This document shows positions 1 through 6,894 of a stretch of DNA of 52,823 nt, piece after piece. Made by a program: the position numbers and the translations under genes. Location of the stretch: positions 1 through 52,823 of the forward strand of contig JAFUUL010000131.1 of assembly GCA_017483805.1 (NCBI GenBank). Reading direction: 5' to 3'. This DNA is from Prevotella sp. Lineage in GTDB: Bacteria > Bacteroidota > Bacteroidia > Bacteroidales > Bacteroidaceae. The notes beneath the pieces were generated by a model, which saw only the letters and a list, made by a program, of their open reading frames with translations, was not told the origin of the DNA and did no database searches. Within the stretch, counting starts at the first letter, position 1, and each line of letters opens with the position of its first letter.

Positions 1-124
1 CGAAGCCCTTCAGGTTGATTGAACCGCGCACCACGGGCTGGGCGTACCATTTGCCGTAGGCGGTCGACTCGGCGTTGTTGTTGCGCACGAGGTCATACTC
101 CATTGCAATCTTGTTAGTTGCCAT
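1..124 (-). CDS. HU-related DNA-binding protein, N-terminal part (cut by window edge)
   Basis: Reading leftward from an ATG at 124, the frame begins MATNKIAMEYDLVRNNN and stays open to the window edge, giving about 41 residues. The opening, with a YGKWYAQPV stretch and a following ..GSINLKGF segment, matches the HU-related long histone-like family found in many copies in Bacteroidales (the HU_rel type), which carries extra N-terminal sequence before the HU fold. In these genomes the gene commonly sits beside BT4734/VapE primase-helicase genes and a phage-type lysin, and both kinds of neighbour are present here (1640-3790 and the remnant at 5001). A promoter with -33 and -7 boxes lies at 217-248. 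The C-terminal DNA-binding arm is outside the window, so the assignment rests on the N-terminus and context. Confidence 0.7.
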   Translation of the reverse strand, partial: MATNKIAMEYDLVRNNNAESTAYGKWYAQPVVRGSINLKGF

Positions 125-216
125 TTTGTTGTGTTTTTTGTGGTATTAATAGTGTGGGGCGGACTACTCCGGGCCGCCTCTCCCGCTAGTTGTTCAGGGG
201 GCCTCCTTTAACGATA

Positions 217-248
217 CAAAGGTACGAAAAATATCTGAATTATGCAAA
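217..248 (-). promoter_or_regulatory. Bacteroidota-type promoter of the HU-like gene
   Basis: On the minus strand a TTTG box (248-245) is followed after exactly 20 nt by TACCTTTG (224-217), a full match to the Bacteroidota -33/-7 pattern. Transcription would start near 210, leaving a leader of about 85 nt before the ATG at 124. The -33 box lies only 12 nt beyond the stop codon of the transposase gene at 260. Confidence 0.75.
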
Positions 249-259
249 TATTTTCGCAA

Positions 260-1333
260 CTATTTTTGCCCTTCTGGCCAGTTTTCTTCGCATATCATCT
301 GGGCCAGCGTATTCAGCGTCAGACACTGCGTGCGCGTGATGGCTATGCGCTCGTTGTGGTGCTCCCAGGGAGCCAACAGCAGCAGTTGACCGCGGGCGCA
401 GGCCTCCATGCGTTGGCCTCCGGGCTTGGCCAGATCCGAGAAGCCGTTCTCCTGCAGTATGATGAGGGGCAGCCCGGCCTCGAAGGCAGCCCGCATCACG
501 GCCTTCTCGCCCCTGGAGATGCACGGTGACACCAGCACGGCGCCCTGCCTGGCCAGCGTCAGCCACTCTTCTGTGCGCGCTGCTATCTGCTCGTCGCTTA
601 GGCTGCGCGAGCACTGCACCTGCACCCTCTCGGGCCTCTCGAGCAGGAAGCGGTTGCCGATGGCGGAGAACTGCTGTCCCCCGACGGTCAGCCCTCGCTG
701 TACGCGGAACAGGTCAGGGTGTTCGCGCTTCATGAGCAGTCGTCGCGGGTTGTCGTGCAGGTAGTTCAGCCACGTCTGCAGTTGTCCCTGCCTGAGCAGC
801 AGCCGGTCGCAGAAGCCCGGCGCAAAGAGCAGCCCGTGGCTGCGGTCTCCCGCAGGCGCCCTTCCCCGTCCCGTTTGTTGCTGTACTACAGCAACAGACT
901 GAACCGGCTGGACAGGCTGCACCCCCAGCACCACCTCGCGGTACGCCTTGTTGCAGCCCTGCTTGAAGCCCAGCAGCACCTTGCCCATGGGCCTCTCTAT
1001 CTGCTCCCTGACGAAGAGGATGCCGTGCAGGTGGTCGGGCATCAACTGCAGGGCCCTCACCTCCACCTGGGGCCAGCGCACGCCTATCTCCTGCCAGCAG
1101 GCTTCCACCCGCCGTCCCAACTCGCTGGGCACCAGCCGTGGCTCGTCGGGGCTGCCCGCCGGGCCGTCGCTGCGGCCTGTCACCTGGCCCAGCAGCGGCC
1201 GTCGTCCCTCCACCTCCATCGTCACCATATACATCTGCCGCGCCTGGTAGTCGTGTCCCACGCACCGCCGCTTCATCGAGGCCTTCTTCTCGCCCGCAAA
1301 TGCCTTCTGGCTTTCGTATACTTCGCGCTTCAT
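260..1333 (-). CDS. Y1/HUH transposase (RAYT-like) fused to a Rossmann-like C-terminal domain
   Basis: 357 residues from the ATG at 1333. The frame stays open further upstream but only through intergenic repeats, and a TAACTTTG box lies 25 nt before this ATG. The N-terminal half is an IS200/REP-associated Y1 transposase: the HUH motif is MPDHLHGILF (His101, His103) and the nucleophile is Tyr191 in LNYLHDNPRR. Residues 228-345 form an unusual extra domain (GAVLVSPCISRGEKAVMRAAF, a GLPLIIL strand, then APWEHHNE) that looks like a SLOG/DprA-like nucleotide-binding Rossmann fold. RAYT enzymes nick and mobilise short palindromes (REPs), and such palindromes lie just upstream at 1431-1496. Residues about 138-157 (QPVQPVQSVAVVQQQTGRG) are encoded by a palindromic insertion also found in the GH43 gene. 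No terminal repeats typical of a full IS were seen. Confidence 0.75.
   Translation of the reverse strand: MKREVYESQKAFAGEKKASMKRRCVGHDYQARQMYMVTMEVEGRRPLLGQVTGRSDGPAGSPDEPRLVPSELGRRVEACWQEIGVRWPQVEVRALQLMPDHLHGILFVREQIERPMGKVLLGFKQGCNKAYREVVLGVQPVQPVQSVAVVQQQTGRGRAPAGDRSHGLLFAPGFCDRLLLRQGQLQTWLNYLHDNPRRLLMKREHPDLFRVQRGLTVGGQQFSAIGNRFLLERPERVQVQCSRSLSDEQIAARTEEWLTLARQGAVLVSPCISRGEKAVMRAAFEAGLPLIILQENGFSDLAKPGGQRMEACARGQLLLLAPWEHHNERIAITRTQCLTLNTLAQMICEENWPEGQK
868..904. repeat. 37-nt palindromic element inside the transposase gene (family B, copy 1)
   Basis: The core at 876-896 is a perfect palindrome: 10-nt arms TGTTGCTGTA and TACAGCAACA around one base. It is flanked on one side by GTCCCGTT and on the other by GACTGAAC. 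The same 37-nt layout occurs at 27870-27906 inside the GH43 gene with identical flanks and altered but still complementary stem bases. In both genes the same frame of the element is translated (VQSVAxVxQQTG). Confidence 0.85.
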
Positions 1334-1357
1334 CGCTTGCTTCGCTATAGATGCCTG

Positions 1358-1365
1358 CAAAGTTA
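1358..1365 (-). promoter_or_regulatory. -7 box of the transposase gene
   Basis: TAACTTTG on the minus strand, 25 nt before the chosen start codon at 1333. It fits the TAnnTTTG consensus; no clear TTTG is seen 19-21 nt upstream, so the promoter is probably weak. Confidence 0.5.
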
Positions 1366-1430
1366 CGAAGGATTTGGGAGAAAACAGAAAAAGTGGGGGA
1401 GAAAAACGGGCTGCCTGTGCTTTTTCAGGG

Positions 1431-1496
1431 GTTTGGACGAACCAAACCCGGAGTTTGGACGAAGCAAACCTGGAGTTTGGACGGAGCAAACCTGGG
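1431..1496. repeat. Three tandem 22-nt palindromic units (family A, block 1)
   Basis: Units start at 1431, 1453 and 1475. Each has a 17-nt hairpin-forming core such as GTTTGGACGAAGCAAAC (5-nt arms GTTTG/CAAAC, 7-nt loop) plus a 5-nt spacer, giving an exact 22-nt period. The first unit has C in place of G in the loop and the third has G in place of A. The block lies upstream of the transposase gene, and a second block of the same family lies at 24558-24635. This layout resembles REP-type elements handled by RAYT transposases. Confidence 0.9.
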
Positions 1497-1509
1497 GGTG
1501 GGGTGGTTT

Positions 1510-1638
1510 TGCGACGAAGCGACGCTTGCGACGTAGCATTCTATAGAGATATTAAAAAATAAGAATTAGGTCTTTCTTCTTATTTATAAAAAAATAATAA
1601 GTCTTAGAATGCTACGTCGCAAGCGTCGCTTCGTCGCA
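1510..1638. repeat. 129-bp foldback with perfect 34-bp inverted arms
   Basis: The left arm at 1510-1543 and the right arm at 1605-1638 are exact reverse complements over 34 bp; they begin TGCGACGAAGCGACGC and end the same way on the other strand. The 61-bp centre is strongly AT-rich. The right arm ends one base from the stop codon of the VapE-like gene, so the element could end that transcript. It also has the layout of a small non-autonomous mobile element (MITE-like), with TTT on both outer sides as a possible 3-bp target duplication. Confidence 0.9.
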
Positions 1639-1639
1639 T

Positions 1640-3790
1640 TTAGAAGATGTCAGGATGCCGGATCTTGTCTATTTCTGACTGCAAGTGCTCGCGTACCCAG
1701 TAGCCGGTTCTGTTCTCATGCCCCCTCCTCTCGCTCTTATACCCCAGCCGCTTCATGATGTTGCCCATCTGGCGGGGCTCGATGGAACGCTTCAGGTTGC
1801 CGAAGACGGAGATCTTGGCCCAGATCTCGGGACCGGTGAGGAAGGTGGCGCCGGCATCGCCCTCCTGGGCGGGGGAGAAGTAGACGGGGATGAGTTCCTC
1901 CTCGCTGGTGGGCACCATGAAGGCATCGACGTGCTGCTGCAGGGTGCTGATCTCGTCGAGGTCGAACCAGTAGTTGAAGCCCGACTCCAGCAGGTGGCGG
2001 GCCTGGGCGTACATGCCGTCGTAGGGCATGGGGTGCTGGTAGGGCGAGTCGATGGCGTCGACGTGGAAGGGCAGCCAGCGGCGGTTGCCGGTCTGGTCGG
2101 TCAGGAACTCCTGCTTGTTGCCCGAGGCGGCGTAGGTGGCCACGCGGACGCGCTTCTCCTTGTGGCGGCCGAAGGGTGCGCGCACGTCTACGTGCTGCGT
2201 GGTGATCATCTGCTTCAGCCGGTTCAGTTGGCGGTCGTTGAGTTTGTCCAGTTCGTCGATGTTGATCAGTCCGTACTCGGCGGCGCGCAGTTGCTCGTCC
2301 TTGTCCAGGCGCTCTGTGTCGATGTTGTCGGTCAGGTAGGGCTGCAGGGCCGGTGGCAGCAGGCGGTTGATCCAGGTGGACTTGTAGATGCCCTGACGGC
2401 CCACGAGCACGATGACCTGGTGGTTGACCACCTGGTCGCTGGTCCATCCGGCCACCATGGCCACGAACCACTTGGGGAAGCACTGCTGCCAGAGGGCCTG
2501 CTCCTCGGGGGTGGCCATGTGCACCATCTGGGCCACCTGGGCTATGTAGTCAGGCTGTCCGGGCTCCCAGCGGGGCAGGGCGCCGATGTACTGGCGCAGG
2601 GGATTGACCTCGGGCACTGTGCTGGAGTTGAGAACGGTGAGGAAGAGGCGCTCGGTGAGGTTGACGCCCGTCTCGGCGCAGCACTCCATGAAGAGGTCGT
2701 TCTCCTGGCGCTCCTTCATCTCCTGCCACGTGCCGTCGGCCAGCCGCTGGCGGGTCTTCTGCGTCAGCACGTCGTACTGCAGGGTCTTCTTGCGGAGGAA
2801 GGCCTTCACCACCTCGGTCTTTACGGCGGTGCTCGAGGCCTGGGGCATCCAGACGCCGAACTCGCTGGCGGCCGTGCGGTAGCAACTGTGCACCACGTCG
2901 CTGGGGCGTCCGTCCATGTGGCCCAGCCACTGGGCATCGGCGCCGCTGGCAGCCTCGTCCTCGCTGACGCCCATGCGGTTGAGGATGAAGGCCACGCGCA
3001 TCACGAAGTTGTGGCGCTGGCCGGGGGCGAAGGTGATGCCGGCCTCCTGCTCGACCATGGCCACGGCCTGCTGCAGGCGGTCACCCAGGGGCAGCGCGGC
3101 GGGGCTGCCGTCACTCTGCTGGGCGCGCTTGGGGGTCTTCATGCGTATGAGCCGTCCCTCGCGGTCGATGCCCAGTTCCTCGCGCGTCAGCCGGATGGGG
3201 CGCGCGTCGGGGCGGCAGACGGCCTCGGGGTCGTGGCTCAGGCCGGTCATGCGGTTCACGTTGCGGCACTCCAGGTCCATCTCGTGGCCGCACCACACGC
3301 TGTACTGCCGGGCTATGGCCATGTAGGCGCGGGTGTAGATGTCCTCGGCGCGGCGCGGGTCGGCCGCCATGTCGATGGCGACGCCCTCGGGCAGCACGTA
3401 GGGCACCACCACATGGTAGCCCCGTCCGGAGATGCTGCGGTAGGCCAGCAGGGCGTGGTAGGAGGTGCGCATCAGGGTGACGACGCGCTCCAGTTCCTGG
3501 TCGGAGAGCGACTGGTCGGGGCCCTTGGCGTCGAAGTCGATCAGCACCAGGTGCTGGCACTCGCGGCAGCAGTCCTTCGAGCGGCCGCCCTCCATGCGGA
3601 AACTGACGGCCACCTGGGGCGTCTTCTGCTTCACCTGGCTGGCGGCCTCGTCGTGGCCCTGCGCCGTCAGGTCGCGGTAGGCCAGGGTGGAGCGGCGCAG
3701 CGCCTCGTCGGTGCGGATGATGTTGGTCACTTGCTCAAGCGTCATGTCCTGAGCGTCGTTGCTGTGGAAAGTGGGATAATACTGCATCAT
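1640..3790 (-). CDS. BT4734/VapE-type primase-helicase protein
   Basis: 716 residues. The N-terminal region (about 1-200) is the BT4734-like domain: LVLIDFDAKG near 81-90 supplies an acidic pair, and SISGRGYHVVVPY at 119-131 fits the second motif of primase-polymerase folds. A PriCT-like helical segment follows at about 225-300 (GQRHNFVMRVAFILNRMG). The C-terminal half is a VapE/Virulence-associated-E P-loop ATPase: Walker A VLVGRQGIYKST near 460-472, Walker B-like INIDELDKL near 508, and the GNRRWLPF motif near 567. Such proteins belong to phage- and island-type replication modules and in Bacteroidales often accompany an HU-like gene, as here. The start is one of two adjacent ATG codons. A strong promoter lies at 3826-3856 and the 34-bp foldback sits directly behind the stop codon. 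Confidence 0.85.
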   Translation of the reverse strand: MMQYYPTFHSNDAQDMTLEQVTNIIRTDEALRRSTLAYRDLTAQGHDEAASQVKQKTPQVAVSFRMEGGRSKDCCRECQHLVLIDFDAKGPDQSLSDQELERVVTLMRTSYHALLAYRSISGRGYHVVVPYVLPEGVAIDMAADPRRAEDIYTRAYMAIARQYSVWCGHEMDLECRNVNRMTGLSHDPEAVCRPDARPIRLTREELGIDREGRLIRMKTPKRAQQSDGSPAALPLGDRLQQAVAMVEQEAGITFAPGQRHNFVMRVAFILNRMGVSEDEAASGADAQWLGHMDGRPSDVVHSCYRTAASEFGVWMPQASSTAVKTEVVKAFLRKKTLQYDVLTQKTRQRLADGTWQEMKERQENDLFMECCAETGVNLTERLFLTVLNSSTVPEVNPLRQYIGALPRWEPGQPDYIAQVAQMVHMATPEEQALWQQCFPKWFVAMVAGWTSDQVVNHQVIVLVGRQGIYKSTWINRLLPPALQPYLTDNIDTERLDKDEQLRAAEYGLINIDELDKLNDRQLNRLKQMITTQHVDVRAPFGRHKEKRVRVATYAASGNKQEFLTDQTGNRRWLPFHVDAIDSPYQHPMPYDGMYAQARHLLESGFNYWFDLDEISTLQQHVDAFMVPTSEEELIPVYFSPAQEGDAGATFLTGPEIWAKISVFGNLKRSIEPRQMGNIMKRLGYKSERRGHENRTGYWVREHLQSEIDKIRHPDIF

Positions 3791-3825
3791 GTTTGCTTAA
3801 CTGTTTGGTTGATGATTCTCTGGGA

Positions 3826-3856
3826 CAAAGTTAAGCAAAAAGCGGCTGCTGGTCAA
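3826..3856 (-). promoter_or_regulatory. Promoter of the VapE-type gene
   Basis: On the minus strand TTG (3856-3854) is followed after 20 nt by TAACTTTG (3833-3826). The start codon is at 3790, giving a leader of about 30 nt. Confidence 0.7.
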
Positions 3857-3932
3857 GGGCACGCCAATGCGCTTTCCGACAGACTTTCCTACGGGGTGCA
3901 GGATTTCCGATAAATCTTCCGACGCGCGGGCC

Positions 3933-4382
3933 TCACTGGCTCTTAAAGAAGATGGCGGCAAAGCGGCGGGCCACGTTGATGCGGCGCACGCGCTCGGTGG
4001 AGTCGGGCGTGTCGGTGAACGTCCACTCAGGGAATCGGCCCTCGCCGCTGCTGTAGTAGAACGAGAGGGTGGAGATGCCCGCCATCTGGTCGATGCCCAG
4101 ATAGAGGGTCAGATAGGTGCGGTAACTCTTGATGCTGATGAAGAAGAGCCCAGTGGGGCGGGGCTGCTCCTCGTTGATGTAGCGCATGATCCAGACGTAG
4201 TCGTACTTGTGCACCAGCACGTGCTCACGCCTCAAGCACTCCAGCGCGTACTTCATCCGTTCGTCCACACTGCTCAGCAGCGGGGGAAGTGCTTCCTCCG
4301 TCACCTCGGCCTGAAGATTTGCCTTCAGGGCCTCGGCCATGAGTCTGGTGGCCGGTGTGTCGGGCATCCTGATGATGATCAT
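3933..4382 (-). CDS. Hypothetical protein, 149 aa
   Basis: I do not recognise the family. The protein begins MIIIRMPDTPATRL and its composition looks like a folded soluble protein: an acidic helical N-terminal half (to about 55), then a mixed section rich in Tyr, Ile and Phe (KYDYVWIMRYINEE, GLFFISIKSYRTYLTLYLG). There is no signal peptide or membrane helix. An in-frame TGA lies just upstream of the ATG at 4382, so the start cannot move much further out. The nearest -7 box (4624-4631) is about 240 nt upstream, with another possible reading frame between, so this gene may be the second of an overlapping pair. Its neighbours suggest an accessory or phage-like role, but no function can be given. 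Confidence 0.55.
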   Translation of the reverse strand: MIIIRMPDTPATRLMAEALKANLQAEVTEEALPPLLSSVDERMKYALECLRREHVLVHKYDYVWIMRYINEEQPRPTGLFFISIKSYRTYLTLYLGIDQMAGISTLSFYYSSGEGRFPEWTFTDTPDSTERVRRINVARRFAAIFFKSQ

Positions 4383-4572
4383 GCTGCGTGGTGGGTTTTC
4401 GGTTATAGTCTGGTTGTGGCTTCACTGATATGCGCTTACGCTCGACGACAGCCGATATCCCCCCTCCGTTGATGCCAAGACGCTGTAGCACGACGCCGCT
4501 GGCCCGGCGGCCCTGCAGGGGCGCCGCGGTCAACAATGTGCGCTGAATATGATCTCTTCCTGGCTTCAACAT
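4225..4572 (-). other. Possible upstream overlapping frame, 115 codons
   Basis: An ATG at 4572 lies about 50 nt after a TACCTTTG box at 4631-4624. The frame begins MLKPGRDHIQRTLLTAAP and overlaps the 149-aa gene from 4382 onward in a different frame. The first 63 codons (to about 4383) could be a leader gene, or the true N-terminus of the 149-aa protein if a frameshift lies near 4385. The section after 4382 looks like shadow coding (HDHHQDARHTGHQTH). Evidence for expression is only the promoter position. Confidence 0.25.
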
Positions 4573-4623
4573 AGTCTTACCCTTTCGCGGTTAACGGTGG
4601 CCCTTTCCACGGGCCGAACTCAG

Positions 4624-4631
4624 CAAAGGTA
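4624..4631 (-). promoter_or_regulatory. -7 box for leftward transcription from the 4573-4795 gap
   Basis: TACCTTTG on the minus strand fits TAnnTTTG; no good -33 box is seen at the right distance. It would drive the frames ending at 4225 and 3933. The rest of this gap (4573-4795) holds the rightward promoter at 4737-4768 and nothing else I can identify. Confidence 0.45.
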
Positions 4632-4736
4632 CTCACTTCTGCCGACAATGTGGCAGAAAATGCAGTAAATATGCGCCGACGGCCCCGTTTTCTTGATTTA
4701 TGTTAACCCGCAAGGGCCGAAAAAGGGTGAGAAATG

Positions 4737-4768
4737 TTTGGTAGTCTCAGTTTTTTTTCGTAACTTTG
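4737..4768 (+). promoter_or_regulatory. Promoter of the small membrane protein gene
   Basis: TTTG at 4737-4740, a 20-nt spacer containing a run of T, and TAACTTTG at 4761-4768. The start codon is at 4796, so the leader is about 25 nt. Confidence 0.75.
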
Positions 4769-4795
4769 TAGGGTAAAACTAATACATCTGATACC

Positions 4796-5023
4796 ATGGA
4801 AAACACCGACCGATTCAAACTCTCTCAGTACGCCAGCGCCCTGCTGCTCATCGTGAGCAGCATCGGCCTGGTGGCCTATCAGGTCGTCATGATCGACGAC
4901 GTGTCCGGCGGACTGCTGGTCTACGTGGCGCAGGCCTTCCTGCTCGCGGCCAGCATCTTCGGACTGGACTACTACGTGAAACTCTTAACCCGCAAGATCA
5001 ATGGAAAGCATCCGACTGTCTGA
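4796..5023 (+). CDS. Small two-helix membrane protein, possibly holin-like
   Basis: 75 residues with two predicted membrane helices, at about 11-31 (YASALLLIVSSIGLVAYQVV) and 38-62 (GGLLVYVAQAFLLAASIFGL), then a short basic tail (KLLTRKINGKH). I do not recognise a named family. Two-helix proteins placed directly before a peptidoglycan hydrolase gene are often holins, and the next reading frame (5001-5069, overlapping the end of this gene) looks like the start of an M15-type endolysin, so a holin-like role is an inference from context. It has its own strong promoter. It could equally be an unrelated membrane peptide. Confidence 0.6.
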   Translation: MENTDRFKLSQYASALLLIVSSIGLVAYQVVMIDDVSGGLLVYVAQAFLLAASIFGLDYYVKLLTRKINGKHPTV

Positions 5024-5069
5024 ACACTTCCGCCTGGGCGAATTCCTCAACCTGAGGAAGGTGCTATAA
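5001..5069 (+). pseudogene. 22-codon frame resembling the start of an M15 peptidase (endolysin remnant)
   Basis: The frame starts at an ATG overlapping the end of the membrane protein gene and reads [20 protein letters not shown] before stopping at TAA. The pattern LSEHFxLxEF resembles the N-terminus of M15A-type D-Ala-D-Ala carboxypeptidases/endolysins of phages and Bacteroidales islands. Nothing downstream continues the domain: the trpS promoter starts about 20 nt later. It is most simply the surviving 5' end of a deleted lysin gene, but a conserved short peptide is possible. Confidence 0.35.
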
Positions 5070-5090
5070 GTAAAAAAGTGGCGAATTTGT

Positions 5091-5121
5091 TTTGTATTGT
5101 TCTCACTTATTCGTACCTTTG
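5091..5121 (+). promoter_or_regulatory. trpS promoter
   Basis: TTTG at 5091-5094, a 19-nt spacer, and TACCTTTG at 5114-5121. The leader to the ATG at 5156 is about 28 nt. No T-box or tryptophan-rich leader peptide is visible. Confidence 0.75.
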
Positions 5122-5155
5122 CACCCCGAAACTAAATGATAATAAAGAGAACGAA

Positions 5156-6196
5156 ATGGGAAAAGTAATCTTGACGGGCGACCGTCCTACCGGCAAACTG
5201 CACCTGGGCCACTACGTGGGCTCGCTGCGCCGTCGCGTGGAACTGCAGAACGCAGGCGACTATGACCGTATGTTTGTGTTTATGGCCGACGTGCAGGCCC
5301 TGACCGACAATGCTGACAATCCTGAGAAGATACGCAACAGCGTGACTCAGGTGGCCCTCGACTGGCTGGCCGCCGGCCTGGACCCGGAGAAGTGCACGCT
5401 GTTCATACAGAGCCAGATACCCGAGTTGGCCGAACTGACCACCTACCTGATGAACCTCATCACCGTGAGCCGCGTGCAGCGCAACCCCACGGTGAAGACG
5501 GAGATCAAGATGCGCAACTTCGAGGCCAACATCCCGCTGGGCTTCTTCTGCTACCCCGTGAGCCAGGCGGCCGACATCACCCTGTTTAAGTCGACCACCG
5601 TGCCTGCCGGCGAAGACCAGGAGCCGATGCTGGAGGTGACGCGCGAACTGGTGAACCGCTTCAACAACACCTACGGCCCCGTGCTGGTGGAGCCGCAGAT
5701 CATGCTGCCGGAGAACCTCACGGCACGCCGTCTGCCGGGCACCGACGGCAAGGAGAAGATGTCGAAGAGCCTGGGCAACTGCATCTACCTCTCGGACTCT
5801 AAGGACGAGGTGTGGCAGAAGGTGCGCTCGATGTACACCGACCCGCAGCACATCAACCTGAACGACCCGGGCCACGTGGAGGGCAACGCCGTGTTCACCT
5901 ATCTGGATGCCTTCTCGACGGACGAGGACTTCCGCAACTTCTGGCCGGAGTACCAGAACCTGGACGAACTGAAGGACCACTACCGCCGCGGCGGACTGGG
6001 CGACATGAAGTGCAAGAAGTTCCTCAACGAGGTGATCAACCAGTTCCTGGAGCCCATGCGCCAGCGCCGGGCCGAACTGGAGAAGGACATCCCCGAGATA
6101 TACAACATACTGCGCAAGGGCACCGAGCAGGCCCGCGAGGTGGGTGCACAGACAATGGACGAGGTGCGCCGCGCCATGCAGATCAACTACTTCTAA
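5156..6196 (+). CDS. trpS: Tryptophan--tRNA ligase
   Basis: 346 residues, the usual bacterial TrpRS length. It charges tRNA-Trp with tryptophan in the cytosol. Class I signatures are clear: the HIGH-type motif is KLHLGHYVG near 14-22 and the KMSKS loop (EKMSKSLGN) is at 201-205. The frame is open upstream to a GTG at 5078, but that region contains the promoter, so the ATG at 5156 ([13 protein letters not shown]) is the start. It is transcribed alone and converges on trmD, with a short palindrome between the two genes. Confidence 0.97.
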   Translation: MGKVILTGDRPTGKLHLGHYVGSLRRRVELQNAGDYDRMFVFMADVQALTDNADNPEKIRNSVTQVALDWLAAGLDPEKCTLFIQSQIPELAELTTYLMNLITVSRVQRNPTVKTEIKMRNFEANIPLGFFCYPVSQAADITLFKSTTVPAGEDQEPMLEVTRELVNRFNNTYGPVLVEPQIMLPENLTARRLPGTDGKEKMSKSLGNCIYLSDSKDEVWQKVRSMYTDPQHINLNDPGHVEGNAVFTYLDAFSTDEDFRNFWPEYQNLDELKDHYRRGGLGDMKCKKFLNEVINQFLEPMRQRRAELEKDIPEIYNILRKGTEQAREVGAQTMDEVRRAMQINYF

Positions 6197-6218
6197 AGGT
6201 AAAAAGGTATTTACCTTT
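6195..6218. terminator. Palindrome between convergent trpS and trmD
   Basis: Arms AAAGGTAAA (6195-6203) and TTTACCTTT (6210-6218) around a 6-nt loop, overlapping both stop codons. An AT-rich 9-bp stem at a convergent junction fits a bidirectional terminator, though the stem is weak. Confidence 0.45.
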
Positions 6219-6891
6219 CCTCCAGCAGGTCAGGCCTTAGACGTTTCGTGCGCTCTAAGGCCTGTTCCAGTTCCCAGTTGCGTATCTTGGCCTCGTTGCC
6301 GGAGAGCAGGATGTCGGGCACACGCCAGCCCTTGTATTCGGCAGGGCGGGTGTAGATGGGGGCGGCCAGCAGGTCGTCCTGGAAACAGTCGGAGAGGGCC
6401 GACTGCTCGTCGCCGATGACGCCCGGCACCACACGCACCACGGCGTCGGCAATCATGGCAGCCACCAGTTCGCCGCCCGTCAGCACGAAGTCGCCGATGG
6501 AGATCTCGCGCGTGATGAGGTGGTCGCGTATGCGCTGGTCGATGCCCTTGTAGTGGCCGGCCAGGATGATCAGGTTGCCCTTCAGCGACAGTTCGTTGGC
6601 TATGTGCTGGTCGAAGCGCTCGCCGTCGGGCGAGGTGAAGATCACCTCGTCGTAGTCTCTCTCAGCCTTCAGCGCGCTGATGCAGCGGTCTATGGGCTCG
6701 CACTGCATGACCATGCCGGCGGAGCCGCCATAGGGATAGTCGTCCACGCGCCGCCACTTGTCGAGTGTGTAGTCGCGCAGGTTGTGCAGACGGATCTGGG
6801 CCAGGCCTTTCTTCTCGGCCCGTGCCAGTATGCTTTCGTGTACGAAGCCCTCGAGCATCTCGGGCAGTACGGTGATGATGTCTATTCGCAT
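6211..6891 (-). CDS. trmD: tRNA (guanine(37)-N1)-methyltransferase
   Basis: 226 residues. TrmD uses S-adenosylmethionine to methylate G37 next to the anticodon and so limits frameshifting. The sequence has the trefoil-knot SPOUT signatures: [13 protein letters not shown] at the N-terminus, [10 protein letters not shown] near 54-63, [12 protein letters not shown] and [13 protein letters not shown] in the knot, and a C-terminal helical domain ([19 protein letters not shown]). It starts 3 nt after the stop of the patatin gene with no promoter between them. It therefore appears to be the last gene of the long operon that begins at 23857, an unusual place for a gene normally found with ribosome-maturation genes. 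Confidence 0.96.
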   Translation of the reverse strand: MRIDIITVLPEMLEGFVHESILARAEKKGLAQIRLHNLRDYTLDKWRRVDDYPYGGSAGMVMQCEPIDRCISALKAERDYDEVIFTSPDGERFDQHIANELSLKGNLIILAGHYKGIDQRIRDHLITREISIGDFVLTGGELVAAMIADAVVRVVPGVIGDEQSALSDCFQDDLLAAPIYTRPAEYKGWRVPDILLSGNEAKIRNWELEQALERTKRLRPDLLEER

Positions 6892-6894
6892 TTC

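Noticed and set aside
1334-1489. Extension of the transposase start to 1489
   Set aside because: It would translate the family A palindromes and lie upstream of the TAACTTTG box at 1358-1365; the ATG at 1333 fits better.
1685-3913. A 742-codon plus-strand frame opposite the VapE-type gene
   Set aside because: Composition (runs of Gly, Val, Leu, His, Asp) is typical of antisense translation; the minus strand carries Walker motifs and a promoter.
4573-4795. RNA gene in the divergent gap
   Set aside because: No tRNA cloverleaf or stable structure was seen; the gap is explained by two promoters facing opposite ways.
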